From Syntrophomonadaceae bacterium (GTDB lineage Bacteria; Bacillota; Syntrophomonadia; Syntrophomonadales; Syntrophomonadaceae), in the NCBI GenBank assembly GCA_014360155.1, contig JACIYB010000004.1, positions 1 to 41,284 on the forward strand: a stretch of DNA of 41,284 bases, written 5' to 3'. Below are positions 7,399 to 13,390 of this stretch, in pieces (the stretch's first letter is position 1; each line of letters begins with the position of its first letter). A program made the translations under genes and the position numbers. A model generated the notes under the pieces. That model was not told the origin of the DNA. It was given only the letters and a program-made list of their open reading frames with translations, and searched no databases.

Positions 7399-8363
7399 TG
7401 CGCAGCCTCCCCGAACAGATCCATCTGGGATTTCTTGGCTTCACCGAGATTGCGAACGGCCAGATTGAAGTAGGACGGCTTGAGTTCCGCGCCGATGAAC
7501 TTGCGCCCCATCTTTAGCGCCGTATAACCTTCGCTGCCAATTCCCATGAAAGGAGACCAAACGATGTCGTCCTTTGCGCTCCAGAGCTGCATACACCGCT
7601 CGATCACATCTAGCTGCAAGGGGCAGATATGGCGCTCATCGTCGCTATCCCTGGCGGTAACGTAGTTGAGCGTGTTCGTCTGGCGAATATCCATCCAGAC
7701 GGGTGAGGCGTATCGTTGCCAAATGTCGATGGCCGTTCCGTCGCCGCCGATCACATAGGCATTGTTCAGCCCATCTCGTTCAATCTCGGCGAACCCCATT
7801 GGCACATCGTCGCCAACGTAGTACTCAAGTGCGCCAGCAATCGGCTTATCGTTGTCGCCTAATTTGCGCATCACGATGATGTAATCAGCGATTCCCTGAC
7901 GGCTCATGCTTGAGTCTTTGATGATTGTTTTGTGGAGCAATCCGAGCGCTTTGGTTCGCTGCATTGCTACCACGGGGTCTTTCCAGATACAGATTTCTGA
8001 ATGGAAAACGAAACCGACCTTTTGATATTCGCGGATCAGTTCGCCGCGAAAATCACGAACTCCGATATAGCCGTGGTTTGTCTTGCTGGTCGGAAGATTC
8101 ATGCAGTGAATGGCGACAAGGCGACCTGGGCGCATGACGCGGTGGGATTCCGCAATCAAATGGCGATAGTGATGCCAGAATTGATCGCTTGATCTGCTGT
8201 TCCCCATGTCTCGATCACTGTTTGAGTACGTATATAGCGACTCAAAAGGCGGCGAGAACACAGAAAAATCAATTGAATCATCTGGAAGAGACATAGCCAC
8301 TTCTACCGTGTCGGCGTTGTACGCTGCAAAATCTTCTTGAATTACCTGATCAAGTACGTTCAT
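7395..8363 (-). CDS. DNA methyltransferase (N4/N6 type) with clamp-binding tail
   Basis: A 322-aa amino-methyltransferase of the class with the catalytic motif before the SAM motif. SPPF (residues 37-40, motif IV) comes near the N-terminus and the SAM-binding loop WSPFMGIGSEG is at about 269-279. The SPP(F) form is typical of N4-cytosine and some N6-adenine enzymes that modify DNA in trans to restriction. The last ten residues contain QMDLF (313-317), a match to the bacterial sliding-clamp pentapeptide, which suggests recruitment to newly replicated DNA. I chose the ATG at 8363 (MNVLDQV), 8-9 bases after AGGTGA. No restriction endonuclease is nearby. Confidence 0.85.
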   Translation of the reverse strand: MNVLDQVIQEDFAAYNADTVEVAMSLPDDSIDFSVFSPPFESLYTYSNSDRDMGNSRSSDQFWHHYRHLIAESHRVMRPGRLVAIHCMNLPTSKTNHGYIGVRDFRGELIREYQKVGFVFHSEICIWKDPVVAMQRTKALGLLHKTIIKDSSMSRQGIADYIIVMRKLGDNDKPIAGALEYYVGDDVPMGFAEIERDGLNNAYVIGGDGTAIDIWQRYASPVWMDIRQTNTLNYVTARDSDDERHICPLQLDVIERCMQLWSAKDDIVWSPFMGIGSEGYTALKMGRKFIGAELKPSYFNLAVRNLGEAKKSQMDLFGEAAQ

Positions 8364-8370
8364 AATCAAT

Positions 8371-8463
8371 TCACCTATGGATTAACCCGACGAGCCGCGC
8401 TAACGGCGTTTGAGTCGGGTTTTTTCTTGCCTGCAATTTCATGGCCGCAGACTTCGCCATCAT
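8371..8463 (-). CDS. Possible 30-aa basic peptide
   Basis: An ATG overlaps the stop of the DUF1064 gene (ATGA), and the frame stays open for 30 codons (MMAKSAAMKLQARKNPTQTP then LARLVGLIHR). It ends in the ribosome-site region of the methyltransferase gene. The overlap favours translation, but the frame runs through a hairpin that has its own explanation, so this may be chance. Confidence 0.3.
   Translation of the reverse strand: MMAKSAAMKLQARKNPTQTPLARLVGLIHR
8384..8425 (+). terminator. Plus-strand intrinsic terminator inside the minus-strand operon
   Basis: AACCCGAC (8384-8391) pairs with GTCGGGTT (8414-8421), with an inner GCCG/CGGC-type stem. TTTTTT follows at 8420-8425 on the plus strand only. 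It would stop antisense transcription coming from the methyltransferase side and has no U-run in the operon's own direction. Confidence 0.6.
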
Positions 8464-8807
8464 TCGAAACTCTCCGATTCCCAGCCACCGCCGAGCTTCT
8501 TTGCTCGAACCTTGAAAGCCTTGAATCGAAACGGGTACATATCAGCCGCAATCTTGATCTTGGCGCGTGCGTCGTCCATCCAGTACCCTTTGATCTCGTG
8601 GCACTCAATAACCCCGTCAGCGGCCATTACGGCGAAATCAGGGGTGTAAAAAGTGTTGTCCGCGAGGCGTAATTTCAGCCCTTCGAATTTGTGCCAGAGG
8701 ATTTCGCCAGCGTGTTTGAGCAGAACCAGGTGCGCGTCATACGCCTCCTCGGTTTTGTTCATCTTTCCGACTTTTAATCGGCCAAGGGCGAATGACTTAT
8801 TGCTCAC
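8460..8807 (-). CDS. DUF1064-type nuclease-like protein
   Basis: A 115-aa protein with the strongly conserved core NKTEEAYDAHLVLLKHAGEI, FEGLKLRLADNTFYTPDF and VIECHEIKGYW. The D-x-E...E-x-K-like pattern (TPDF, then CHEIKG) is the restriction-endonuclease-like fold proposed for DUF1064, possibly a Holliday-junction or structure-specific nuclease. I chose a GTG at 8805-8807, because relatives as I remember them carry the preceding ALGRLKVGKMN segment and because this GTG overlaps the stop of the upstream 27-codon gene (GTGA). An ATG at 8762 is the alternative. Confidence 0.7.
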   Translation of the reverse strand: MSNKSFALGRLKVGKMNKTEEAYDAHLVLLKHAGEILWHKFEGLKLRLADNTFYTPDFAVMAADGVIECHEIKGYWMDDARAKIKIAADMYPFRFKAFKVRAKKLGGGWESESFE

Positions 8808-8887
8808 TTCACACCCGCAATCGCACGAGCGATGATCAGCCCCAATGGGAAAGAGCCGACGATCCAAACAACGATAAGCGCGGTCAT
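8804..8887 (-). CDS. Tiny single-span membrane protein (27 aa)
   Basis: The sequence MTALIVVWIVGSFPLGLIIA plus ARAIAGVK is almost entirely one hydrophobic helix. AGAGGT lies 7 bases before the ATG. The start overlaps the stop of the 53-aa gene and its stop overlaps the GTG of the DUF1064 gene, so it fits a chain of coupled genes. It is too short for most gene callers. Confidence 0.6.
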   Translation of the reverse strand: MTALIVVWIVGSFPLGLIIARAIAGVK

Positions 8888-9045
8888 TTTCTGTACCTCT
8901 GGTGAATAATCTTTTCGCGTGTGGTGTCATACCCTTTGGCGAACAGGCCGATCAGTACAAACAGGATTGACACGACGATGAGAAGCGCCAGAATCGTGAT
9001 GACGACGACAAATACGGTTGCTGTTATCCATTCGAGGATGGTCAT
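8884..9045 (-). CDS. Small membrane protein (53 aa)
   Basis: A long hydrophobic segment at about residues 9-35 (ATVFVVVITILALLIVVSIL) is followed by a basic cytoplasmic tail (GYDTTREKIIHQRYRK). The ATG overlaps the stop of the zinc protein, and the stop overlaps the next ATG. It may act at the inner membrane early in infection; no family is recognised. Confidence 0.6.
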   Translation of the reverse strand: MTILEWITATVFVVVITILALLIVVSILFVLIGLFAKGYDTTREKIIHQRYRK

Positions 9046-9236
9046 TGGTCATTCCTCGCGCACCACATATCCCGACACTCAGGCCCGCACCAGCGATTAC
9101 CAGACGGAACCGGCTCGTCACACTCAAGGCAATGGCCCGTAGGAATTGCAATCGGTGCTTCATGTTGAATCGCTTCAATCCGGCGACGTGTTTCCGTTTC
9201 GATTCGGTCGCTCGTTGTGTCTACGTCATCAGCCAT
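9042..9236 (-). CDS. Small zinc-finger protein (64 aa)
   Basis: Four cysteines are arranged CLECDEPVPSGNRWCGPECRDMWC, the treble-clef-like motif of TraR/DksA-type phage zinc proteins and related short families. An acidic, helical N-terminal half (DDVDTTSDRIETETRRRIEA) precedes it. AAAGGA lies in front of the ATG, which overlaps the stop of the Cro-like gene. Proteins of this shape often act on RNA polymerase, but the lack of a long coiled coil makes that uncertain. Confidence 0.65.
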   Translation of the reverse strand: MADDVDTTSDRIETETRRRIEAIQHEAPIAIPTGHCLECDEPVPSGNRWCGPECRDMWCARNDQ

Positions 9237-9465
9237 TTTTATTTATCCTTTTTAGTGGAAGCGCGTCATTTGCATTTGGGTAAATGTCTGGGTTTATGTC
9301 ATGCGGCGAGTATTCCCAATCGAGCGCCTCGCAAAGCTGGATGATGCGATCAGGTGGAACCCCTCGCTTAATCCATTGCGATACGCCTGCGTGTGTCATC
9401 TGAAGCTTTTCAGAGATGATGACTCGCGCCCCTTTCTTTTCGTGCCATGGTGTTTTTTTGTTCAT
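9229..9465 (-). CDS. Cro-like HTH regulator
   Basis: A 78-aa protein with an HTH at about residues 16-37 (SEKLQMTHAGVSQWIKRGVP) and the typical RIIQLCEALDWEYSPHDINP segment of YdaS/Cro-type repressors. It is the first gene of the minus-strand early operon, next to the divergent promoters, like lambda cro. The ATG at 9463-9465 has no ribosome site, and the likely promoter's -10 box ends only 7-8 bases upstream, so the mRNA is probably leaderless. An in-frame start at 9510 would put the promoter inside the gene. Confidence 0.75.
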   Translation of the reverse strand: MNKKTPWHEKKGARVIISEKLQMTHAGVSQWIKRGVPPDRIIQLCEALDWEYSPHDINPDIYPNANDALPLKRINKNG

Positions 9466-9472
9466 GCGGCTA

Positions 9473-9501
9473 ATTATGAAACAGAGCGTTACATATTGCA
9501 A
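9473..9501 (-). promoter_or_regulatory. Early minus-strand promoter (PR-like)
   Basis: On the minus strand TTGCAA (9496-9501) and CATAAT (9473-9478) are 17 bp apart. The expected start of transcription coincides with the ATG of the Cro-like gene. A direct repeat, TTGCAAGC-A-TTGCAAGC, begins at 9496 on the plus strand and overlaps the -35 box as a possible operator. Confidence 0.65.
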
Positions 9502-9579
9502 GCATTGCAAGCCCTAGAAAATATTTATGCGCTATAGAAAATAACTCGCATCTTTTTCGATATTTTTTACAACTAACCG

Positions 9580-9608
9580 TTGCATTCCGTGAAACGCATT
9601 GTTAAAGT
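9580..9608 (+). promoter_or_regulatory. Early plus-strand promoter (PL-like)
   Basis: TTGCAT (9580-9585) and TAAAGT (9603-9608) are 17 bp apart, about 30 bp upstream of the first plus-strand early gene at 9640. With the promoter at 9473-9501 it forms a divergent control region of about 100 bp that has no room for a CI gene between the promoters. Confidence 0.65.
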
Positions 9609-9639
9609 ACACCTATCAACAACGAACGAGGTGAGCGAG

Positions 9640-9792
9640 ATGAGTGAATTTGATTACGGAATTGTGGCCGACTTCCTGAGCGAGAACTTTGCGTCGTTTG
9701 TGGCTCATGTTGGCAAATTTGAAGATGGCGATGCTGAGCTTGTTGCCGATTCGATTATTGAAGCGCTTGAAATGGAGGCGGGAAGAAAATGA
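9640..9792 (+). CDS. Hypothetical acidic protein (50 aa)
   Basis: First gene of the plus-strand early operon. The product is strongly acidic (FEDGDAELVADSIIEALEME), a feature of early proteins that mimic DNA or bind host enzymes, but no family is recognised. The start ATG at 9640 follows AGGTGA. The next gene's ATG overlaps its stop. Confidence 0.6.
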   Translation: MSEFDYGIVADFLSENFASFVAHVGKFEDGDAELVADSIIEALEMEAGRK

Positions 9793-9980
9793 TTACCAAA
9801 ATCCACGAAAGCGTTTTCCCTTTGCCGATCCGTGAGGACGCGGTGCGTCGTCAGATTGTCGATATGGGTGAGCGGTACATCGGCGCGAAGAAAGCTCGCC
9901 CAATGCCTGAAATGACCCGTGACGCGTTCCTGATGCGTCAGAGCCGTCGTCAGCGTGAAGTTATGCGGGGTGTGAAATGA
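9789..9980 (+). CDS. Hypothetical basic protein (63 aa)
   Basis: A small, Arg-rich protein (MRQSRRQREVMRGVK at the C-terminus). Not recognised. It overlaps the preceding gene by 4 bases and the following gene by 4 bases, so it belongs to the early plus-strand message. Its opposite charge to the neighbouring acidic protein is notable, but a complex is only a guess. Confidence 0.6.
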   Translation: MITKIHESVFPLPIREDAVRRQIVDMGERYIGAKKARPMPEMTRDAFLMRQSRRQREVMRGVK

Positions 9981-10315
9981 GCCTCGCAACCGCTGAACGA
10001 GTAGCCAACTCCCTCGCTTGGATGCTTTACGAGCAACAGCAGGAAGAAGCCGAAGCCATCGAGCAACTGGAAGTCCTTAAGTACGAGGAAATCCTCAGTG
10101 ACGCCGAGATGATGCATGAAGCCATGACGCACCTGTATCTGTCGAGCGACGAAAACCAGCGGCTTGTCGAGAACACGAACCACGCACTTGATGTTGCGAC
10201 ATGCGGAAAGGACATGGCGAAGATTTTCGAAGCCGCTCAGGGCATCGCTGACATGCGAGACAAGGCTGCGGCTATGTATGCGGAACACTTGGTTTCTGCG
10301 GCCATTAAGCATTGA
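9977..10315 (+). CDS. Hypothetical helical protein (112 aa)
   Basis: An almost all-helical, acidic protein (LYEQQQEEAEAIEQLEVLK, then EEILSDAEMMHEAMTHLYL). There is no recognised family, signal peptide or membrane segment. It starts 4 bases inside the previous gene. A short untranslated gap of 54 bases follows before the DUF4116-like gene. Confidence 0.6.
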   Translation: MSLATAERVANSLAWMLYEQQQEEAEAIEQLEVLKYEEILSDAEMMHEAMTHLYLSSDENQRLVENTNHALDVATCGKDMAKIFEAAQGIADMRDKAAAMYAEHLVSAAIKH

Positions 10316-10369
10316 TTTTTAGCGAATCCGGTGCGCTTTTTCATCGGGGGTTTTTAAGGAATACATCGA

Positions 10370-10585
10370 ATGAAGATCAAATTTTATGGATTTTTAAGCA
10401 TTGAAGTGGCACTCGCTGCCGTGCAACGCAATGGCTACGCGCTCCAGTACGTCCCCGAATCGCTGATGACCGAGCCAGTGGCACTCGCTGCCGTGCAACG
10501 CAATTGCGACGCGCTCCAGTACGTCCTGAATATCGATTTGTTTAAGCGGATTGCGGATGCTTTGTCGATTGATATTGAGATTTAA
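10370..10585 (+). CDS. DUF4116-like repeat protein (71 aa)
   Basis: Two copies of the motif PVALAAVQRN..ALQYV (about residues 12-28 and 36-52), the pattern of DUF4116 repeats that form short helical arrays. The two copies are nearly identical at DNA level. DUF4116 repeats occur mostly in large proteins of unknown function, so a two-repeat phage version is small. It is flanked by untranslated stretches on both sides, unlike the tightly overlapping neighbours. Confidence 0.65.
   Translation: MKIKFYGFLSIEVALAAVQRNGYALQYVPESLMTEPVALAAVQRNCDALQYVLNIDLFKRIADALSIDIEI
10406..10526 (+). repeat. Two tandem 49-bp near-identical repeats, 72-bp period
   Basis: Bases 10406-10454 and 10478-10526 match at all but two positions and are 24 codons apart, so the duplication keeps the reading frame. 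Near identity of synonymous sites points to a recent duplication. Confidence 0.85.
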
Positions 10586-10802
10586 CCCAAAGGCGACCAG
10601 CCGGAGGTGTTGCCGCATCAAAACAACACCGGCTGCGATTGATGGATGGGCAAAACAGCTACGCACTGACGCGAGACAGTGAACACGCCCCCTCCTCCCG
10701 CTTACCAGGCAATCGCCGAATGCCTCACGTCACGAGGCACTTATCCGAGAAGGTCATCATCCGATGGTTTTCTCCGATGAATCAAAAACAGAAGAGGTTG
10801 AT
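10586..10802 (+). other. Noncoding gap with two hairpins
   Basis: No convincing gene. An 11-bp stem with a 3-base bulge (AGCCGG-AGG-TGTTG pairing CAACACCGGCT) spans 10599-10634. A 6-bp stem TGCCTC/GAGGCA spans 10721-10739. Neither has a T-run, so they are not standard terminators. They may structure the leader of the next gene. Confidence 0.4.
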
Positions 10803-11189
10803 ATGAACATTGATGATTTAACTATTGGTCAAGCGCGTGAATTGGCTGCGTTGTTTTCGGCAACGAGTGTGCAGCAGTGCGCTCAATCCATGGGGGGAAT
10901 GATTGACAAGAAAGTAATCATTCGCACCTATTCCGCTGGCGTGTTTTTTGGCGTTCTGGCTGAAAAAGCAGGCAGTGAGGTGATTCTGAAATCAGCTCGT
11001 CGTATGTGGCAATGGAAGGCTGAAAAATCAATCAGCTTGTCTGGCTGCGCGATTTACGGGATTGATGAAAGTGCAAGCCGAATCGCTCCGGCTGTTGATT
11101 CGATTTGGCTTGAAGCAATTGAAATCATCCCATGCACGGAAGTGGCCATTGAAAGCATCGAGGGCGCGAAAGATGCCAAAGCTCAATAA
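10803..11189 (+). CDS. Conserved phage protein, DUF6948-like
   Basis: A 128-aa protein with the core VIIRTYSAGVFFGVLAEKAG then EVILKSARRMWQWKAEKSIS and LSGCAIYGI, matching a small phage beta-rich family I recall as DUF6948. The function is unknown. The ATG at 10803 follows AGAGG; an upstream in-frame start at 10764 lacks one. Relatives often end in a Gly-Tyr/Ser/Asp repeat tail. Here that tail lies in a separate, overlapping frame starting at 11173, so the two may be a split version of one protein. Confidence 0.65.
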   Translation: MNIDDLTIGQARELAALFSATSVQQCAQSMGGMIDKKVIIRTYSAGVFFGVLAEKAGSEVILKSARRMWQWKAEKSISLSGCAIYGIDESASRIAPAVDSIWLEAIEIIPCTEVAIESIEGAKDAKAQ

Positions 11190-11448
11190 ACCAGAAGTCT
11201 CCGGCGACGGCTCCGGCTCCGGCTCCGGCTCCGGCGACGGCTACGGCGACGGCTACGGCTACGGCTACGGCTACGGCGACGGCTACGGCTACGGCTACGG
11301 CTCCGGCGACGGCTACGGCTCCGGCGACGGCTCCGGCTCCGGCTACGGCTACGGCGACGGCTACGGCTACGGCTACGGCGACGGCTACGGCGACGGCTCC
11401 GGCGACGGCTCCGGCGACGGCGACGGCGACGGCGACGGCTACGGCTGA
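11173..11448 (+). CDS. Gly-Asp/Ser/Tyr repeat protein (91 aa)
   Basis: After MPKLNKPEVS the product consists solely of G-D, G-S and G-Y dipeptides, ending at a TGA. It is encoded by about 40 hexamers. The ATG lies 17 bases inside the DUF6948-like gene in the +1 frame, with GAGGG upstream. It could be translated on its own or fused to that gene by frameshifting. Such low-complexity Gly/Tyr/Ser chains are typically disordered and can self-associate; what this one does is unknown. Confidence 0.6.
   Translation: MPKLNKPEVSGDGSGSGSGSGDGYGDGYGYGYGYGDGYGYGYGSGDGYGSGDGSGSGYGYGDGYGYGYGDGYGDGSGDGSGDGDGDGDGYG
11203..11445 (+). repeat. Hexanucleotide array GGC-(GAC/TCC/TAC)
   Basis: Forty uninterrupted hexamers of GGCGAC, GGCTCC or GGCTAC plus a final GGC, all in the 11173 reading frame. 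The unit order is irregular. Only the second codon varies, in its first two bases, always ending in C. Such arrays change length readily by slippage. Confidence 0.95.
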
Positions 11449-11790
11449 ATCAATGCCGACTGACCGCCGCAAGCGGTCGACCGTAACGGGGAGTGATCTG
11501 GAGCCAGTAACGCCGTCCCAGATCATTCCACCGATGCGGTGAACGCGCAGGCTGATGCGCGAATTGAATCTTTGCTTTGCCGCAAAGGGAAGAAATTCTT
11601 TGTTTGAAATGACACTTGGCTCGGGCAGCCGCTGTTTTGCGCGTACACATGTCGACGTGTGGTTTGAAACGGAAAACAAGAGTCCACAACCAAGATGCCG
11701 GAGATCAGCACCGGCCACCGCATCACTTATACGAGAGCGTATTCCATGCACGAATGCGCTCCCCGATGACAAATCCATAGGAGAAATGTG
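11449..11790 (+). ncRNA. Hairpin-rich noncoding region upstream of bet (candidate structured RNA)
   Basis: A 342-base stretch with no supported gene but six clear stem-loops: GACCGC/GCGGTC (11462-11478), TGATCTGG/CCAGATCA (11494-11525), CGCGCA/TGCGCG (11544-11561), CTTTG/CAAAG (11575-11587), CACATG/CGTGTG around a TCGA loop (11646-11661), and the 10-bp GAGCGTATTC/GAATGCGCTC (11735-11761). The last sits just before the bet ribosome site. The density of perfect stems suggests a structured RNA or a long regulatory leader. No known RNA family is recognised. Confidence 0.45.
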
Positions 11791-12612
11791 ATGACCAAAG
11801 AAATTGCTTTAGCCGGAAACAGAGCGCAGTTGGTGAAAGTGCTCCAGTCCAGCCTCTATGTTGGCTCAAAGGACGAATCCGTTGAAATGGTTCTGGACTA
11901 CTGCGAAGCAGCCGGTTTCGACCCAATGCAGAAGCCAGTCCATATCGTGCCAATCAATGCCAAAAACCCAGTCACAGGCAACTACGAGTGGCGCGATGTG
12001 GTAATGCCAGGCATCGGCCTCTATCGAATCCAGGCGGATCGCTCAAAGTCATTGGCTGGCATTTCTGAACCCGTTTTCGGGGAAATGATTCGCCGCGATT
12101 TCCGCGATAAGAACGGGAATGCCGTATCTGTGACCTTCCCTGAATGGTGCAGCGTGACAGTCAAAAAGCTCGTCGGTAATCACATCGTGGAATTCACCGC
12201 GAAGGAATACTGGGAAGAAAACTACGCCTCCGACTCAGGCAAGAGCGATGCCCCCAATTCAATGTGGCGCAAGCGTGTTCGCGGACAAATCGCCAAGTGC
12301 GCTGAGGCCCAAGCTCTTCGCAAGGCATTCCCTGAAGTTGGTAATGCACCGACTGCCGAAGAAATGGAGGGCAAAACACTTGAATCTCAAAGTCAGCCTT
12401 TGCGCCGAATTGAGGCAGAGCCACAGGAATATTCCCAAGAAGAATTCGACCAGAAGGTCGGCCAGTGGGAAGGAATCATCAGATCTGGCAAGCATTCGGC
12501 AAACAGCCTGATCGCCCAGATCGAGAGCAAGGGCAAATTTTTCACCATGGACCAGAAGATGACCCTTGCGTCTTTCGAGGTTCCAGAAGCACAGGTTGAG
12601 GAGGTTGAGTGA
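11791..12612 (+). CDS. bet: Single-strand annealing recombinase, Bet/RecT family
   Basis: A 273-aa protein with the Bet-family core: LYVGSKDESVEMVLDYCEAA, FDPMQKPVHIVPI, DVVMPGIGLYRIQADRSKS and AGISEPVFG. Bet coats single strands exposed by the phage exonuclease and anneals them to complementary DNA. The partner exonuclease is encoded at 13852, separated by an HNH gene and its insert. The ATG at 11791 is placed by AGGAG 8 bases upstream; the GTG at 11788 is less likely. The stop overlaps the start of the HNH gene (TGATG). Confidence 0.9.
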   Translation: MTKEIALAGNRAQLVKVLQSSLYVGSKDESVEMVLDYCEAAGFDPMQKPVHIVPINAKNPVTGNYEWRDVVMPGIGLYRIQADRSKSLAGISEPVFGEMIRRDFRDKNGNAVSVTFPEWCSVTVKKLVGNHIVEFTAKEYWEENYASDSGKSDAPNSMWRKRVRGQIAKCAEAQALRKAFPEVGNAPTAEEMEGKTLESQSQPLRRIEAEPQEYSQEEFDQKVGQWEGIIRSGKHSANSLIAQIESKGKFFTMDQKMTLASFEVPEAQVEEVE

Positions 12613-12917
12613 TGATCAGTCAGGAAGAGTTAATGACCATTCTTGATTACAACGCGCAAACAGGTGTTTTCACTTGGAAAAAACCTCCAAAAGAACACGC
12701 TAGGTTATCCGGGAAAGAAGCGGGGACAAGGTCAACCAAATACATTTTGATCCGCATTAACAACAATAAATACAAGGCTCATCGCCTGGCGTGGCTTGCG
12801 ATTTATGGTGAATTTCCATCGGACGAAATCGACCACATCGCAGAAGTCAGCGGCGCCGGCACGGCGTCCGCTGGACTGCCGGGTTATGCCGCCGGTGGAA
12901 ACGGAGAACGGAAATGA
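12612..12917 (+). CDS. HNH endonuclease, N-terminal half (split gene)
   Basis: The first 76 residues are a normal phage HNH start: LLDYN-like motif (ILDYNAQTGVFTWKKPP), then YKAHRLAWLAIYGEFPSDEI and DHI. After the first catalytic His region the homology stops, and 26 unrelated residues (AEVSGAGTASAGLPGYAAGG and so on) end at 12917. The missing half, NNGDKHDNRIANLR plus an AP2-like domain, lies at 13592-13852. Joining 12839 to 13592 restores the frame exactly. The tail's stop overlaps the next start (ATGA). Free-standing HNH genes in phages are usually mobile elements. Confidence 0.75.
   Translation: MISQEELMTILDYNAQTGVFTWKKPPKEHARLSGKEAGTRSTKYILIRINNNKYKAHRLAWLAIYGEFPSDEIDHIAEVSGAGTASAGLPGYAAGGNGERK
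12848..12873 (+). other. Strong hairpin at the left edge of the cassette
   Basis: CAGCGGCGCCG pairs with CGGCG-T-CCGCTG around a GCA loop: 11 base pairs with a single bulged T. It is only 8 bases inside the cassette border, lacks a T-run, and lies upstream of the ribosome site for 12914. Confidence 0.6.
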
Positions 12918-13390
12918 CGGACTACAAGAGCATGTTTGAACAGGCAGTGCGAACACTGGCCGCGATTGATGAAGCACTCGGGATAGGTAACGACGGATGC
13001 GGCGACCCAGACCAGACGCTGGCCGCGATTGCGGAATTGAAGGCTCTCCAAAAAATGGAGGCCCCACAACTGCGCAAGATACACCCGCTAGATTTTCCGA
13101 TTGAGGTTTTTCTAGCCGACCTAACAACACGACCCGCGAACATCATCCGGGCCGAACTAGCAGGGTTCGCCTTATACGCCGGGACAGGAACGTTCGACAT
13201 TGAGCCGCCTTTTACTGTGCGCCACCTGTGCATGTTCAGCCGCAGCGAAATGCGCCGCTGGCCGAACTTCGGGCGAAAGTGCCTAAATGAAGTGGAGGAA
13301 ATGCTGCGGGCTAGAGGCTTGCAGTTATGGGAGAACCACGACGAAAGATCGCTGCGCCTGCTGCGTGAGCATAAGGAGTATTTCAAATGA
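12914..13390 (+). CDS. Protein with RNA polymerase alpha-CTD-like domain (158 aa)
   Basis: The C-terminal third (FSRSEMRRWPNFGRKCLNEV then EEMLRARGLQL, about residues 108-138) closely resembles the C-terminal domain of bacterial RpoA. That domain binds UP elements and activators through a helix-hairpin-helix containing 'PN.G.KSL.EI...L...GL.L'. The N-terminal segment DYKSMFEQAVRTLAAIDEAL is shared with the phage protein at 16012 (DYKAMFHRAVTDIALIEEAL). It is therefore probably a DNA-binding protein, perhaps able to imitate alpha-CTD; the transcription role is inferred. GGAGAACGG precedes the ATG. Confidence 0.7.
   Translation: MTDYKSMFEQAVRTLAAIDEALGIGNDGCGDPDQTLAAIAELKALQKMEAPQLRKIHPLDFPIEVFLADLTTRPANIIRAELAGFALYAGTGTFDIEPPFTVRHLCMFSRSEMRRWPNFGRKCLNEVEEMLRARGLQLWENHDERSLRLLREHKEYFK

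Noticed and set aside
11203-11445. CRISPR array or intergenic satellite
   Set aside because: Units are 6 bp without spacers and are read as codons in one frame.
11125-11778. 217-aa minus-strand frame with Val/Ala/Gly repeats
   Set aside because: It is the antisense translation of the hexamer array and adjoining noncoding DNA, and lies opposite to the operon.
11555-11791. 78-aa plus-strand frame upstream of bet
   Set aside because: No ribosome site, no family features, and it runs through several strong hairpins.
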